This document shows positions 1-8,017 of a DNA stretch of 20,010 nt, in pieces (the stretch's first letter is position 1; every line of letters starts with the position of its first letter). Made by a program: the position numbers and the translations under genes. The stretch is from a virus: IMG/VR virus record IMGVR_UViG_3300049489_000107, positions 1-20,010 of that record. One strand, written 5' to 3'. The notes beneath the pieces were generated by a model. It worked only from the letters and a program-made list of their open reading frames with translations. It was not told where the DNA came from and ran no database searches.

Positions 1-82
1 CCTGCTTTCTGAATGACGCGTACAGGTACTGGCCCGCGTCCTGCGCATCGGCCAGCTTGCGAGCGTTGGCGAACCCGGCCAT
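1..82 (-). CDS. Partial CDS, start of an unknown phage tail-region protein
   Basis: An ATG at 80-82 on the minus strand opens a frame that stays open to the window edge, giving 27 residues (MAGFANARKLADAQDAGQYL and on). It begins directly after the stop codon of the 146-aa tail protein, with no gap, as expected for the same late operon. The visible residues are polar, with no signal peptide or transmembrane segment. Too little is present to name a family. Its position after the tail genes suggests another virion or virion-assembly protein, which is inference only. Confidence 0.6.
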   Translation of the reverse strand, partial: MAGFANARKLADAQDAGQYLYASFRKQ

Positions 83-523
83 TTAGTCGAGCGTTGCCGT
101 CAGGGCCGTGGCGGCGAACTGCGGCTGAATGCCGTTGCTGATCGCCAGAGATGCAGACAGCGCACCTTTCAGCAGCACCTGCCCAGCGCCGCTGACATCC
201 TGCCCAATGCTGAAGTGCGTGGCCGTCCCGCTGCCGCCCGTGCATTGCGGGAACTGCACCAGCGCTGTATTGCTGATCGTCGAGACACTGCGAGTCCAGC
301 CGCCCGCCGTGCGAGGCACAGCCACCCGCGCATAGCTGGTGTACGCGATCTCGTTCGTGGCTTGCGTGCCGGCTTCGCCCGGGTCTGCCGTGTGCAGCGC
401 AATGTAGAAATTGCCCGCTGCCGCGCTGTTCTGCAGCCCGCCTGCGTCGCCGATGCCTGCCCAATCGGTGTTCAGAAAGATCAGGTCAAGGAGTGCAGCC
501 TCGGCCGCGTTGCTCATGCTCAT
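83..523 (-). CDS. Phage tail-fibre/tail-associated structural protein (146 aa)
   Basis: The N-terminal part is helical (residues 5-18, AAEAALLDLIFLN). A beta-rich body follows with FYIALHTADPGEAGTQATNE and YTSYARVAVPRT around residues 39-72, a pattern I recognise from small tail or tail-fibre proteins of many proteobacterial phages. The rest is Ser/Thr/Gly-rich beta sequence without catalytic motifs, membrane spans or signal peptide. The gene starts 3 nt after the preceding gene's stop. The ATG at 523 has an in-frame ATG two codons later as an alternative. It probably forms part of the distal tail. The family resemblance is from memory, and the exact position in the virion is unknown. Confidence 0.65.
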   Translation of the reverse strand: MSMSNAAEAALLDLIFLNTDWAGIGDAGGLQNSAAAGNFYIALHTADPGEAGTQATNEIAYTSYARVAVPRTAGGWTRSVSTISNTALVQFPQCTGGSGTATHFSIGQDVSGAGQVLLKGALSASLAISNGIQPQFAATALTATLD

Positions 524-526
524 AGT

Positions 527-949
527 TCACCACCCGCTCGGAAAGTAAGAGTTGCCACCACCGCTGCCACCACCGCCCGCGATGGTCACTAGCGTCTTGG
601 TACCGGTGTCGGTGACGGTGACGCCAGCGCCGGCAAAATTGATCGTGGCGCGCTGTGTCAGCGGTACGCCTTCGTCTTCGATGACGTGGCCGCTACCGGG
701 TGGCGCGGCCTCAAGCACGGTGACCCGCACGTCAAGATCGCCGACAAGCGCTTCAGCGGCATTCGCCGCCACCAAAGCCGCCGCCGAGTCAATCGCCGCC
801 GCCGTGGCCGCATCCGTGGCCGCTTGCACGGCATCCGGCAGCGTGATGCCCACGTCCTGCACCATCGCCTCAAACGCCCGAATCACCTCCGGCGTCTTGA
901 AGACTGACGCGAGCTTGTCGCGTGTGAGCTGGCGCACCGTGCTAGACAC
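527..949 (-). CDS. Tail protein with Ala-rich helix and glycine-rich tip; candidate tail needle
   Basis: I start this gene at the GTG at 949, overlapping the end of the gp10-like gene by 8 nt. The upstream ATG at 973 lies deeper inside gp10. The 140-aa product has an amphipathic N-terminus (VRQLTRDKLASVFKTPEVI), a long alanine-rich helical stretch (about residues 35-75) that could form a trimeric coiled coil, then short beta strands (RATINFAGAGVTVTDTGTKT). It ends in a glycine-rich tip finishing in NSYFPSGW. P22 places its tail needle gp26 directly after gp10, and this gene occupies that slot with a helix-then-tip layout, but it is much shorter than gp26 (233 aa) and I see no sequence match. 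A short fibre subunit is the main alternative. Confidence 0.6.
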   Translation of the reverse strand: MSSTVRQLTRDKLASVFKTPEVIRAFEAMVQDVGITLPDAVQAATDAATAAAIDSAAALVAANAAEALVGDLDVRVTVLEAAPPGSGHVIEDEGVPLTQRATINFAGAGVTVTDTGTKTLVTIAGGGGSGGGNSYFPSGW

Positions 950-2345
950 TGAGCGGCTCCAACTGCACCTCAAGCCGCGCCATCGACAGGTGCGCGTCTG
1001 ACGTGCCCCGAAAGCGCTGCATGCGGTACTGGCCCATCTTGCCTTGACGCCGCCACACTAGCCGCTTATCTCGCTGGCCTTGCGACCCAGCAGAGACAGG
1101 GCGCTCCACGCTCCATGTCTCACCGTCCAGGCTGTAACTTGTCCAGACAACCGGCTCGGCACCCAATGGCACACGGCCCGGCAGCGTCACAAGCTCCAAC
1201 TCGTGGAAGATGGCGCCGCGCCCGCCGTTATAGACAACCGGCGTTCCAAACTGCCAGCCGACAGCCTGCCCGTAATGCGTGCTGATGTCGCTCACCAGTT
1301 CCCCCACCTGCGCCGCGTCTGTGTCGCCCGTCAACCACTTGTCATAGCACCACACCAGACCACGGGCGCGATAGGTGGCAGCGTCCAACACGCCACTGTC
1401 AAGTGTGAACCACACCGGGTCTTGCACCGCCTGCGTGGCGGCGTGGTCATAGACCAGCGTGCAATCGGGCAAGTGAATCAGCAGGTGTTGATGGTTTCGA
1501 TCAACCCGCGCCTCTACCAAGATGGCTGATAGCTGCGCCTCGGAATACTGCCGCAGCGTCTCGTCTATCTCGCGTGTTGACAGCTTGGCCGATGCACCAC
1601 CGCCGAGCAGATAAACGCCCGGCGCCTCATCTTTCGCGCTGCCAACAAAGGCGAACGTCTCAAGATACGGCGCGTATGCGTGCGTGCCGATGACGCCGCG
1701 CCCAACTTGTGCGCCTTCAATGCGGCGAAATGGGAACAGGTCGCCGCCGACGTTCTGAAACACTTCGACCGTGTACCGTCCAAACGCATACGCCTCGTTG
1801 CGCAGTTCATCAACGGCGAGGATCGGATCAGGGTCAGACTCAGCGCTGCCGTATTTCAGCGGGTTAACGGTCAGCGGGTTGTTGAGTTCGGTCACGATCA
1901 GGCTTGTCCCGTCCGTGCTCATGTAATACCCGGCGATCCATTTGCCGTCGATGACGTTGCCGAGGTCGCCATCGGTCACAAGCGTGAGTGACGTGCCGTT
2001 GTAGTACCAAAGCCTGCCGCCGCTCCAGATTGCCAGCCGGTCGAAGCCGTAGTCCATCGTGACCCGACCAGAGCCGCCGACGCCGCCCAGCACCGTGACG
2101 ACGCCCGCCGCGTCAATGCTCACCAGCGATGACCCCATGACGCGATACATGACGCCGCGCCAGTTGATGCCGCCGCGATCAATGCCCGGCCCGGCAGCAA
2201 ATGCCGTGATGCCTTCAGCCGGCCGCAGATACCCGCTGCTGATGCCGGTTTGTTTCGGCACCGGCACCAGGTTTCGCGGGTACGCGCTGCGCCAGTCTCC
2301 AACTGTGTCGGAGTAGATGCCGGCGATGATCGGGACTTGCGTCAT
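942..2345 (-). CDS. P22 gp10-like packaged-DNA stabilisation protein (tail hub)
   Basis: This 467-aa protein matches the P22 gp10 family in length (472 aa in P22), in its position among head-completion genes, and in character. It opens with MTQVPIIAGIYSDTVGDWRS and continues as a beta-rich propeller-like sequence with repeated strand motifs such as FDRLAIWSGGRLWYYNGTSL (about 103-122), AVDELRNEAYAFGRYTVEVF (about 178-197) and WCYDKWLTGDTDAAQVG (about 332-348). In P22, gp10 joins the portal-gp4 assembly after DNA packaging and, with gp26, closes the head. No signal peptide or transmembrane segment is present. The start is the ATG at 2345; the ribosome-binding site is weak, so translation may depend on readthrough from upstream genes. 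The gene lies after the tailspike rather than directly after gp4. Confidence 0.85.
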   Translation of the reverse strand: MTQVPIIAGIYSDTVGDWRSAYPRNLVPVPKQTGISSGYLRPAEGITAFAAGPGIDRGGINWRGVMYRVMGSSLVSIDAAGVVTVLGGVGGSGRVTMDYGFDRLAIWSGGRLWYYNGTSLTLVTDGDLGNVIDGKWIAGYYMSTDGTSLIVTELNNPLTVNPLKYGSAESDPDPILAVDELRNEAYAFGRYTVEVFQNVGGDLFPFRRIEGAQVGRGVIGTHAYAPYLETFAFVGSAKDEAPGVYLLGGGASAKLSTREIDETLRQYSEAQLSAILVEARVDRNHQHLLIHLPDCTLVYDHAATQAVQDPVWFTLDSGVLDAATYRARGLVWCYDKWLTGDTDAAQVGELVSDISTHYGQAVGWQFGTPVVYNGGRGAIFHELELVTLPGRVPLGAEPVVWTSYSLDGETWSVERPVSAGSQGQRDKRLVWRRQGKMGQYRMQRFRGTSDAHLSMARLEVQLEPLSV

Positions 2346-2407
2346 GCGTTAGGCTTTGCGCACGCGGCGGGCTGGTGTCATTGCTGGGTGTACCGGCAGG
2401 GGATGGG

Positions 2408-4438
2408 TCAAACAACCGCGACGCTGACTTCTGTGACCGCGGCCGGGTTCGTGCCGTTCAGGATCGACTTCTTGCCGACTCCGCCGGTCTGCGTGGAGTT
2501 GTCGATTCGCACGTTGGTGACGCGACCCGATGCGGTCTGCTGCACGATGCCGCCAGCGCCGCCGGTGGCAGTCATGGTGCAATCGCGGATCGTCAATTGT
2601 CCAAGCGTGGCGGCGCTGGCATTGGTGTTCTCGCACGATGCGATGAAGGTCGCGCCCGACGCACTGGCAACCCCGCTGGCGCTCTCAATCAGCGCGTTCG
2701 CAATAGCGCCGACGGTGCCGCCGAACTTGACCAGGCTGACGCCGGTCAGGCGCGCGGTCGGCAAGCCGGCGATGCGCAGGTCGTTGATGTTGGAGTCGGC
2801 GATGTCGATGACCGGCTGCGTACGGTTGTTGCTCGATCCACGCGTCCACTGGCCCACGTCCTCGATGTCCAGCCGGCTGATGGTCTGCGTCGCGGCGGAT
2901 CGCGTGAGCTGCACCAGAGGCGCAAAGGCCGGGTTGCCGTTGCGCACCTTGGACACAGAAATGTGTTCCCAAGCGCCCTCCGACTGGATGCGCACAGGCG
3001 CCCCGTTGAAATTGCCGCTGATGTCGCGCACGGTGAGCAATCCGCCGTTGCACGCCATCATGTTGGTGGCGGCATACGGCGCGTTGATCTGCACCGCAGC
3101 GCCGCCGCAGCGGCCAGCCGTCACGCGCTCGACAGTCGTCGAGTGGTGGGCGTAGTTGGTGTTGCCCCACAGCGCCACCATTGCCGCCTCACAAGACCGG
3201 CCCGCGATGTCGCGGATGGTGATGTCGTAGGTGTCGCCGGGGAAATACAGCCCGGCGGCGGCATAAGAGACCGGCACCGCCGAGCTGTTGACAATGTCGT
3301 CGAGCGTCATGCCGACCGTGTTGTCGTCGCAGTCGGCAGTGATGCGCTGGATCAGGCCGTTGCGGTGCCCGCCGGCCAGGTGGATGATGTCGTGCGCCTG
3401 GATGACTGCATCGCCCGACCACGTATCAGCGTCAACGTCCTCGACCGTGAAGTCGCGCAGGTTGTTGGACCCGAAGCACCATGCTTCGCCCTTGCGGTAC
3501 TGCACCCCACGCACGATGAGGTTCTGGACGTTGCGCATGGAATGGATGCACTGGCGCGGGTCGCCGTCTTGGTATCCGCTGCCGGCCTGCCCGGTCTCGT
3601 TGCCGTCCCATACACCGCCGATGATGCGGATATTGCTGTCGGCCGGGTAGACGATGGCGCCTGTCGCGCTGTTGCCGCCGCTCGGCGGGCTGCTGAAGAG
3701 CTGGAACGCGATCTGATTCGGCGTCGCCTCGCGCACGAGGTAGACACCCTGATAGCCCCGGTTGCTGGAATTCGAGCCGGCCAGGTTGAGGATGCCGATC
3801 CAACTGCCGACCGGGTGCAGCAGGCCGATGCCCGGCCAGTCGATGGTGGCTTTCAGCCCCAAGCCGGTAAACACCACGGAGACGCCGGTCAGCGTGGTGC
3901 CGGTGGCAAACGCGTTGGCGTTGCGGATCAGCGGCTGATAGGTCGCGGCGGCTGCGATCATCTCGACGCCTTGGCCAATGATCAGCGTGGTGTTGCTCGG
4001 GATCAGCAGGCCACCTTGACCGGGGCCGCCGAAAAGGTATTGGCCTGGCTTGGTCAGGGTCACCAGACGGTTCTGCTGCAGCGCGAGATTCATGCGCGCG
4101 ACGTTTTGCGCTGGCGTGGCGTTGTAGTCCACGCCGTAGGATTCCCCAGCCCCTGACACCAGTGCTTGAGTCGCGGCCACTTCGGAGGGGGAGAGTCGGT
4201 CGGCAGCACTCGGCACCGTCAGCGCTTCTTCGGTGACGTAAACGACCGTGCTTGTCGCCGTGATATGCACCGTCTGCGCACGGTCAAACGGGCCGATCTG
4301 CCACGGGCTGCCGTTGGTCAGCGGGATGATTCCTGAGGCGCCGTTGCCAACCGTGGCAATGCCTGCGCCCGTGCCGTTCAAGTCCTGCCCCGCAGGCAAT
4401 GCGATTTGGACCGTGGTGTTTGCGTTGATCGTCGGCAT
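2408..4438 (-). CDS. Tailspike / tail fibre with right-handed parallel beta-helix (676 aa)
   Basis: Residues 1-75 form a small beta domain (NTTVQIALPAGQDLNGTGAG) that probably attaches the protein to the virion. Residues 80-125 are a mainly helical connector (SPSEVAATQALVSGAGESYG). From about 130 to 650 there are repeated short strand and turn units typical of pectate-lyase-like beta-helices, such as NIRIIGGVWDGNETG, NLRDFTVEDVDADTW and YDITIRDIAGRSCEAAMVAL. Asp clusters at DADTWSGDA (336-344) and DCDDNT (369-374) lie near GGHRNG, faintly recalling polygalacturonase-type active sites; I would not assign a reaction. The likely role is binding and possibly cleaving host surface polysaccharide. 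It lies between the gp4-like and gp10-like genes, not at the end of the tail module as in P22. Confidence 0.8.
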   Translation of the reverse strand: MPTINANTTVQIALPAGQDLNGTGAGIATVGNGASGIIPLTNGSPWQIGPFDRAQTVHITATSTVVYVTEEALTVPSAADRLSPSEVAATQALVSGAGESYGVDYNATPAQNVARMNLALQQNRLVTLTKPGQYLFGGPGQGGLLIPSNTTLIIGQGVEMIAAAATYQPLIRNANAFATGTTLTGVSVVFTGLGLKATIDWPGIGLLHPVGSWIGILNLAGSNSSNRGYQGVYLVREATPNQIAFQLFSSPPSGGNSATGAIVYPADSNIRIIGGVWDGNETGQAGSGYQDGDPRQCIHSMRNVQNLIVRGVQYRKGEAWCFGSNNLRDFTVEDVDADTWSGDAVIQAHDIIHLAGGHRNGLIQRITADCDDNTVGMTLDDIVNSSAVPVSYAAAGLYFPGDTYDITIRDIAGRSCEAAMVALWGNTNYAHHSTTVERVTAGRCGGAAVQINAPYAATNMMACNGGLLTVRDISGNFNGAPVRIQSEGAWEHISVSKVRNGNPAFAPLVQLTRSAATQTISRLDIEDVGQWTRGSSNNRTQPVIDIADSNINDLRIAGLPTARLTGVSLVKFGGTVGAIANALIESASGVASASGATFIASCENTNASAATLGQLTIRDCTMTATGGAGGIVQQTASGRVTNVRIDNSTQTGGVGKKSILNGTNPAAVTEVSVAVV

Positions 4439-4450
4439 AGTCTGATCCAG

Positions 4451-4900
4451 TTAGGCCACGCGATACCAAGCGCCAAACACGCCATCGAATCGCAAAGTGA
4501 AAAAAGCATTCGCGGCCAGCGTTGCCGGCGCGCCGTTGACGGTTGACCCGTTACCCGCCACTGTCAGCGTGGTGACAGCCTGAGTGCAGGACACCCGCAC
4601 CTCTTGCCCGTCAACGCACAGCGCAGCAGCAGGCAGCGTGATCGTGCCGGCCGCATAGCCAGCCGCAGGGGTCAGCAGCAGCCACACGCTGCCGCCGTCA
4701 TAGCCGGGCACGATCTGCACGCCAAACCCGGTTGCAGCGGGCGCGGCATATTGCGTGATGGTCGCAACAGCCTGCGACGCCAGCAGCGCGGCCAGAACAT
4801 CAGACAGCGATGCGCGGCGGTCTTGCCCGTTTGTCGTGTCAAAGAACGGGATTTGACTGGCCGTTGTCGGCGTGCCGGTGTTGAGTCGTTCGATCGCCAT
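4451..4900 (-). CDS. Phage virion-associated protein, likely tailspike adaptor (149 aa)
   Basis: The N-terminus (MAIERLNTGTPTTASQIPFF) is followed by DTTNGQDRRASLSDVLAALL, a segment typical of small phage structural proteins. From about residue 55 the protein is beta-rich (VPGYDGGSVWLLLTPAAGYA; TLTVAGNGSTVNGAPATLAA) and ends in FTLRFDGVFGAWYRVA. It has no membrane span or catalytic motif. It sits 12 nt upstream of the tailspike and 5 nt downstream of the gp4-like gene, so it is probably an accessory or adaptor between the tail tube and the spike. That role comes from position only. Similar proteins are usually annotated as hypothetical. Confidence 0.65.
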   Translation of the reverse strand: MAIERLNTGTPTTASQIPFFDTTNGQDRRASLSDVLAALLASQAVATITQYAAPAATGFGVQIVPGYDGGSVWLLLTPAAGYAAGTITLPAAALCVDGQEVRVSCTQAVTTLTVAGNGSTVNGAPATLAANAFFTLRFDGVFGAWYRVA

Positions 4901-4905
4901 AGCGG

Positions 4906-5385
4906 CTACTCCGGGAGGATGGCGAGGCTTTCGCCCGCGCCCTCGGTCAATGGGCTGCGGTCAGGCTCGGGCAGGTATGGCAGCCGCTGATAGCCGCGAT
5001 TGCCAGCGCCGCCGGGCATGGCCGGGAATTGCTGTGTCTGCGGCTGCGCTGGCTTGAGTAGCAGCAGTTCATAAGCGTTTCGGGCAGCCACTCGCGTATC
5101 GACGGAGACCGCCTTGCCGTAGCTCGGCGCAATGCGGATGGCAAGGCCGAGATAGACGGCCTCGTTCGCGGTGTCAGGCAGGCCGCTTGGGTCTGTTGCG
5201 TTTGATCCGTCAGGGCTTGACGGCAGCGCATAGCCGCAGGCAACGCCGCGCGCCTCCCATGTCGCCATCATCGAATCAAGGCGCCGCAATGCGCCCTGCA
5301 ATTCTTCCGGCGTGGCGTCGAATTGATGGCCCGCGAGACCAATCTCGGTCAACGCCTCGGCCACCAAGTCACCTTTGCTCCACAT
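4906..5385 (-). CDS. P22 gp4-like head-completion / tail accessory factor
   Basis: The 159-aa product opens with MWSKGDLVAEALTEIGLAGH and contains LQGALRRLDSMMATWEARGV (about residues 29-48), the helical signature of the P22 gp4 family (166 aa in P22). It then has AVYLGLAIRIAPSYGKAVSV (about 75-94) and an extended Pro/Gly-rich C-terminus. In P22 twelve copies of gp4 bind the portal and form the platform for gp10. Its place after the coat gene fits this role. P22 gp4 has also been reported to have muralytic activity, which cannot be judged here. The start is the ATG at 5385, 2 nt after the preceding stop codon, implying translational coupling. Confidence 0.85.
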   Translation of the reverse strand: MWSKGDLVAEALTEIGLAGHQFDATPEELQGALRRLDSMMATWEARGVACGYALPSSPDGSNATDPSGLPDTANEAVYLGLAIRIAPSYGKAVSVDTRVAARNAYELLLLKPAQPQTQQFPAMPGGAGNRGYQRLPYLPEPDRSPLTEGAGESLAILPE

Positions 5386-5387
5386 GG

Positions 5388-5702
5388 TCAGAGCGCCGCA
5401 GCAATCAGGGCGGACAGCTTCTTGTCACCCGTGCGGCCGTCGAACTTCAAGCCGAGTTCCGTGGCTTTCTGCTCAAGCTCGGCGCGGGTCGGAGGATGAT
5501 CTGCCGGCGCTTCCGGTTCAGGCTCGATCCATTCCGACACCGCCTCGGCCCCCGCATCCTTGGCCGCGTATTGGTCAAGATGCCAGCCATCGGCCAGCAG
5601 TTCGGCCATGTGCTCTGCGTTCTTTGCGGCGGCCCAATCGTAGGCGCCGCTTTCGAGTTCGCAGGCCGTGCCGACGCGGTACAGGATGCGGGGATATTCC
5701 AT
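5388..5702 (-). CDS. Small head-region protein with C-terminal HeH/LEM-like domain (104 aa)
   Basis: The N-terminal half (MEYPRILYRVGTACELESGA; AEHMAELLADGWHLDQYAAK) is of a type often seen in proteins encoded next to phage coat genes. A Glu/Pro-rich linker (about residues 60-70) leads to a C-terminal helical motif, TRAELEQKATELGLKFDGRT and then DKKLSALIAAAL. This resembles the HeH/LEM-type helix-extended loop-helix, which in phage proteins is often nucleic-acid associated. A GGAG ribosome-binding site lies 6 nt before the ATG at 5702. P22 has no gene at this place between coat and gp4, so this is an insertion relative to P22. The function is unknown; minor head protein or head-tail joining factor are guesses. 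Confidence 0.65.
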   Translation of the reverse strand: MEYPRILYRVGTACELESGAYDWAAAKNAEHMAELLADGWHLDQYAAKDAGAEAVSEWIEPEPEAPADHPPTRAELEQKATELGLKFDGRTGDKKLSALIAAAL

Positions 5703-5723
5703 GCGTGCTCCAGCGTGATAGAT

Positions 5724-5745
5724 GCCCCGGCGCGATGGCCGGGGC
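5724..5745 (-). terminator. GC-rich hairpin just after the coat gene
   Basis: A perfect 8-bp stem (GCCCCGGC at 5724-5731 with GCCGGGGC at 5738-5745) and 6-nt loop lies in the 51-nt gap between the coat stop and the next gene. No T-run follows it on the minus strand, so it is not a canonical intrinsic terminator. It may partly stop transcription or protect the 3' end of coat mRNA, both of which would raise coat relative to downstream tail genes. Confidence 0.4.
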
Positions 5746-5753
5746 TGTCAGAC

Positions 5754-6977
5754 TTAGGTCTGATTTGCGACGATGACGCCGACCTTTTCCGGGTCCAGGA
5801 CGGTCGTCGCGTAGAGCGTGGTGTTCCGCACAAAGAGCTTGCCGGTTTGCGCGTTCATCTGAGCGACCATCACCAGCGGCACGCCGTTCTTAGTGTTGGC
5901 GGTCAGCACTTGCGCGCCGGTGCCTTGCGGGAACTCTAGCCGGCCATAGTCCAGGCACACAGCACCCTGAGCCCAGAACACGTTGGCCGGGCGCGTGGAG
6001 TTATTCAGGAACGTGACCGCTGCACCGTTGCCAGCGCCCGCCGTGACGTTCTGATACGGCCCGGTTGCCACGATGGCCGGCGTGATGACAACAGAGGTCG
6101 TGCCGGCGCCGCTGATGACGCGGAAGGTCATCAACTGGCCGGTGTCGCTCTTGTCGATCATGTGTACCGCGTTGACGCCAGCGATGGTGAACGCTGCCCC
6201 GTTGACCACGTTGGCGATGTTCGCGCCCGCGATGGTCAGCGACATGCGGCGGTTATCGGTCGGGACATCGCCGGTCATCGACGTGACCGTGAACGACTGC
6301 GCGCCGTTGATCGTGGTGCCGGTGACGGTGCCGTTCGTGGTGACGTTCGCCAGGTTGTCGGTGCGGAAGGTCGAGAAGGTGGCGATGTCGGGCACCTTCG
6401 AGCGCTCATAGGCATCCTTGCTGCGGTCGCCCATGTACGCCTTGTTGCCTAAGTCCTGCGCGATCACGGAGTAATCGAACGGGTTCAGGAACATCTTGCG
6501 GTTGCCGCTGCCGATGCCGCGAGACAGCATCAGCGCTTCAGCCAGCGCACCATCGGTCCAACTGATCGCGCCCACCTTCTTGACGAAGATCGACGCCTGA
6601 GCGGCGGCCGTCGCGTAGATGTTCTTGTCGATCTCTGCGGCCAAGCGCTGCGCGGCAGCTTGCCCCATCTTCTTCATGTGCTGCTCGTCGCGCAGTTCCT
6701 TCGCGTCAAGCTGAAACCGCACGTTGTCCGGGTTGCGAAACACGGTCGGCACGAAGCGCTCAATGATGTCGGTGTCAGCAGATGCGCTGATGTCCAGGCC
6801 GGTGACGATGCTGGCGTGGTAGTTCTGCTTTTTGTAGAACGTGTCACCAGCCCGTTGCATGGACTTCGGATCGGGGAAGGAGGTCTCGGCCTCCATGCTG
6901 ATGACACAGTTCGCGTCGAAACCTTCGACGAACTCCTCGAACATCAGTTCAAGGTCTTTGGCAAGTGCGTTGGGCAT
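5754..6977 (-). CDS. P22-type major capsid (coat) protein
   Basis: Homology to P22 gp5 is visible by eye: SMQRAGDTFY, FQLDAKELRDE, FLNPFDY and NVFWAQGAVCLDYG match SMQRSSNTIW, FQLRADDLRDE, FFNPQDY and NVFWADDAI in P22, in the same order. The length is 407 aa (P22 coat is 430). The fold is expected to be HK97-like with a beta-rich inserted domain, here around residues 215-310. I choose the ATG at 6977 because a GGAG box lies 6 nt upstream. The in-frame TTG at 6989 overlaps that box and would add only four residues. The gene follows scaffold after a 104-nt gap that contains a hairpin. Confidence 0.9.
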   Translation of the reverse strand: MPNALAKDLELMFEEFVEGFDANCVISMEAETSFPDPKSMQRAGDTFYKKQNYHASIVTGLDISASADTDIIERFVPTVFRNPDNVRFQLDAKELRDEQHMKKMGQAAAQRLAAEIDKNIYATAAAQASIFVKKVGAISWTDGALAEALMLSRGIGSGNRKMFLNPFDYSVIAQDLGNKAYMGDRSKDAYERSKVPDIATFSTFRTDNLANVTTNGTVTGTTINGAQSFTVTSMTGDVPTDNRRMSLTIAGANIANVVNGAAFTIAGVNAVHMIDKSDTGQLMTFRVISGAGTTSVVITPAIVATGPYQNVTAGAGNGAAVTFLNNSTRPANVFWAQGAVCLDYGRLEFPQGTGAQVLTANTKNGVPLVMVAQMNAQTGKLFVRNTTLYATTVLDPEKVGVIVANQT

Positions 6978-7057
6978 ATCAGGCTCCAATAGATGAGATT
7001 GACGAAAAAGCTAGTCATTTCTCATCCGTTGTGGCCGGACGGCTGCCAAAGATCAGT

Positions 7058-7074
7058 GCCCGCGTCTCGCGGGC
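7058..7074 (-). other. Hairpin between scaffold and coat genes
   Basis: GCCCGCG (7058-7064) and CGCGGGC (7068-7074) form a perfect 7-bp stem with a 3-nt loop, just after the scaffold stop and about 80 nt before the coat start. No T-run follows, so a full terminator is unlikely. It may be an mRNA processing or stability element that uncouples scaffold from coat expression; that role is inference. Confidence 0.35.
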
Positions 7075-7081
7075 CGGTCAG

Positions 7082-7987
7082 TCACTTTGCAGCGAGTTTT
7101 CGCTTTGCCGCAAGGTATTCGTTCATGTCGCCGCTTTTCAGTCCTGCCTCTCGCAGGGCTTCGAGCTTGCGATTCGTGCCCATCGTCGCCGATGCGCCGG
7201 CCGCAGAACTGCGTAACCGTTGCTCAGGTGGCGGGGCAGACTTGCGCGGGGTCGTCTTCAATTGCGTCTCCACTTCAGCAGCGGCAAAGGCGAACTTCAC
7301 CGGGTCAGTAATGGCCGCAAGCTCTTTGGCCTTTGCCGGGCTCTTGCCCAGCGCATACACCAGCAGCGCCGGGTTCTTTGCGCCGTTCAGGATGATCCCC
7401 TGCTGCACGACACTCAGCGTTTCCTGCGCGACGGCTTCTGCGTCCTCGTAGTCACGCACCTTCAGCGCTGCTTTCGCGGCGCCGTAGGCGGTCAGCTTGA
7501 CCTGCCATGCGGCGCGGGCTTCGTCTTCCTGACGCTGCACCGCTGCCGCTTGTTCGTCAGCCTGCCGCTTGCGTGCGTGCCATGCTTCCAACTGCTCTGC
7601 AAACTTGTCGCCGTCAAAGTCGGCGCCTTCAAGCGTCGGCTTCGGGCCAAGGGTCACAGTAGCCGGAGCCGCCGCGACACCTTTCAGCCGGTCGAACTCC
7701 GCATCACGTTCACGCAGCTTGCGGACAAGCTCGCGGTTCGTCTTGCGCAGGTCACGCACCCATTCAGGAGCGCGGCCTTCGGGTTCTTCCTGCTCGACTG
7801 GCGCGTCGCCAATCGTGACGACAACTTCGTCGGCTTCCGCTTCCGCTTCGACCGCTGGCCCCTCATCGCCGCCGTCCTCTGCGCCTGGCGTCTCGCCGGG
7901 TTCTGCATCGGTGTCGCCGTCTGGCGCGTCCAAGACCATCAGGTCTTCGTCGTCGCCGTCGTCTACGGGGTCAGTCTTCACACCCAT
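7082..7987 (-). CDS. Phage scaffolding protein, P22 gp8-like
   Basis: The protein is 301 aa (P22 gp8 is 303), highly charged and helical. Residues 1-75 are very acidic (DPVDDGDDEDLMVLDAPDGD). The middle is coiled-coil-like (VRDLRKTNRELVRKLRERDA, about 77-96; QADEQAAAVQRQEDEARAAW). The extreme C-terminus is basic and helical (KLEALREAGLKSGDMNEYLA, then AKRKLAAK), resembling the basic helix-turn-helix that binds coat in P22 scaffold. The place between portal and coat is the canonical scaffold position. It would direct procapsid assembly and then leave. GAAGGG lies 7 nt before the ATG at 7987. Direct alignment to P22 gp8 is not obvious by eye, so the call rests on size, composition and order. 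Confidence 0.8.
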   Translation of the reverse strand: MGVKTDPVDDGDDEDLMVLDAPDGDTDAEPGETPGAEDGGDEGPAVEAEAEADEVVVTIGDAPVEQEEPEGRAPEWVRDLRKTNRELVRKLRERDAEFDRLKGVAAAPATVTLGPKPTLEGADFDGDKFAEQLEAWHARKRQADEQAAAVQRQEDEARAAWQVKLTAYGAAKAALKVRDYEDAEAVAQETLSVVQQGIILNGAKNPALLVYALGKSPAKAKELAAITDPVKFAFAAAEVETQLKTTPRKSAPPPEQRLRSSAAGASATMGTNRKLEALREAGLKSGDMNEYLAAKRKLAAK

Positions 7988-8017
7988 TGCGGCCCTTCAG
8001 GCTGTGATCGTGCGCGC

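Noticed and set aside
2375-4156. 593-aa plus-strand open frame (and 2250-3155, 301 aa)
   Set aside because: Antisense to the tailspike; low-complexity Arg/Asp/Ala/Val composition typical of a shadow frame in GC-rich DNA, no motifs, and opposite to the operon.
3500-4438. Assigning a specific polysaccharide-lyase or hydrolase activity to the tailspike
   Set aside because: The Asp clusters are suggestive only; catalytic residues in beta-helix spikes cannot be fixed by eye.
5754-6989. Coat start at TTG 6989
   Set aside because: The GGAG box overlaps this TTG and is correctly spaced for the ATG at 6977.
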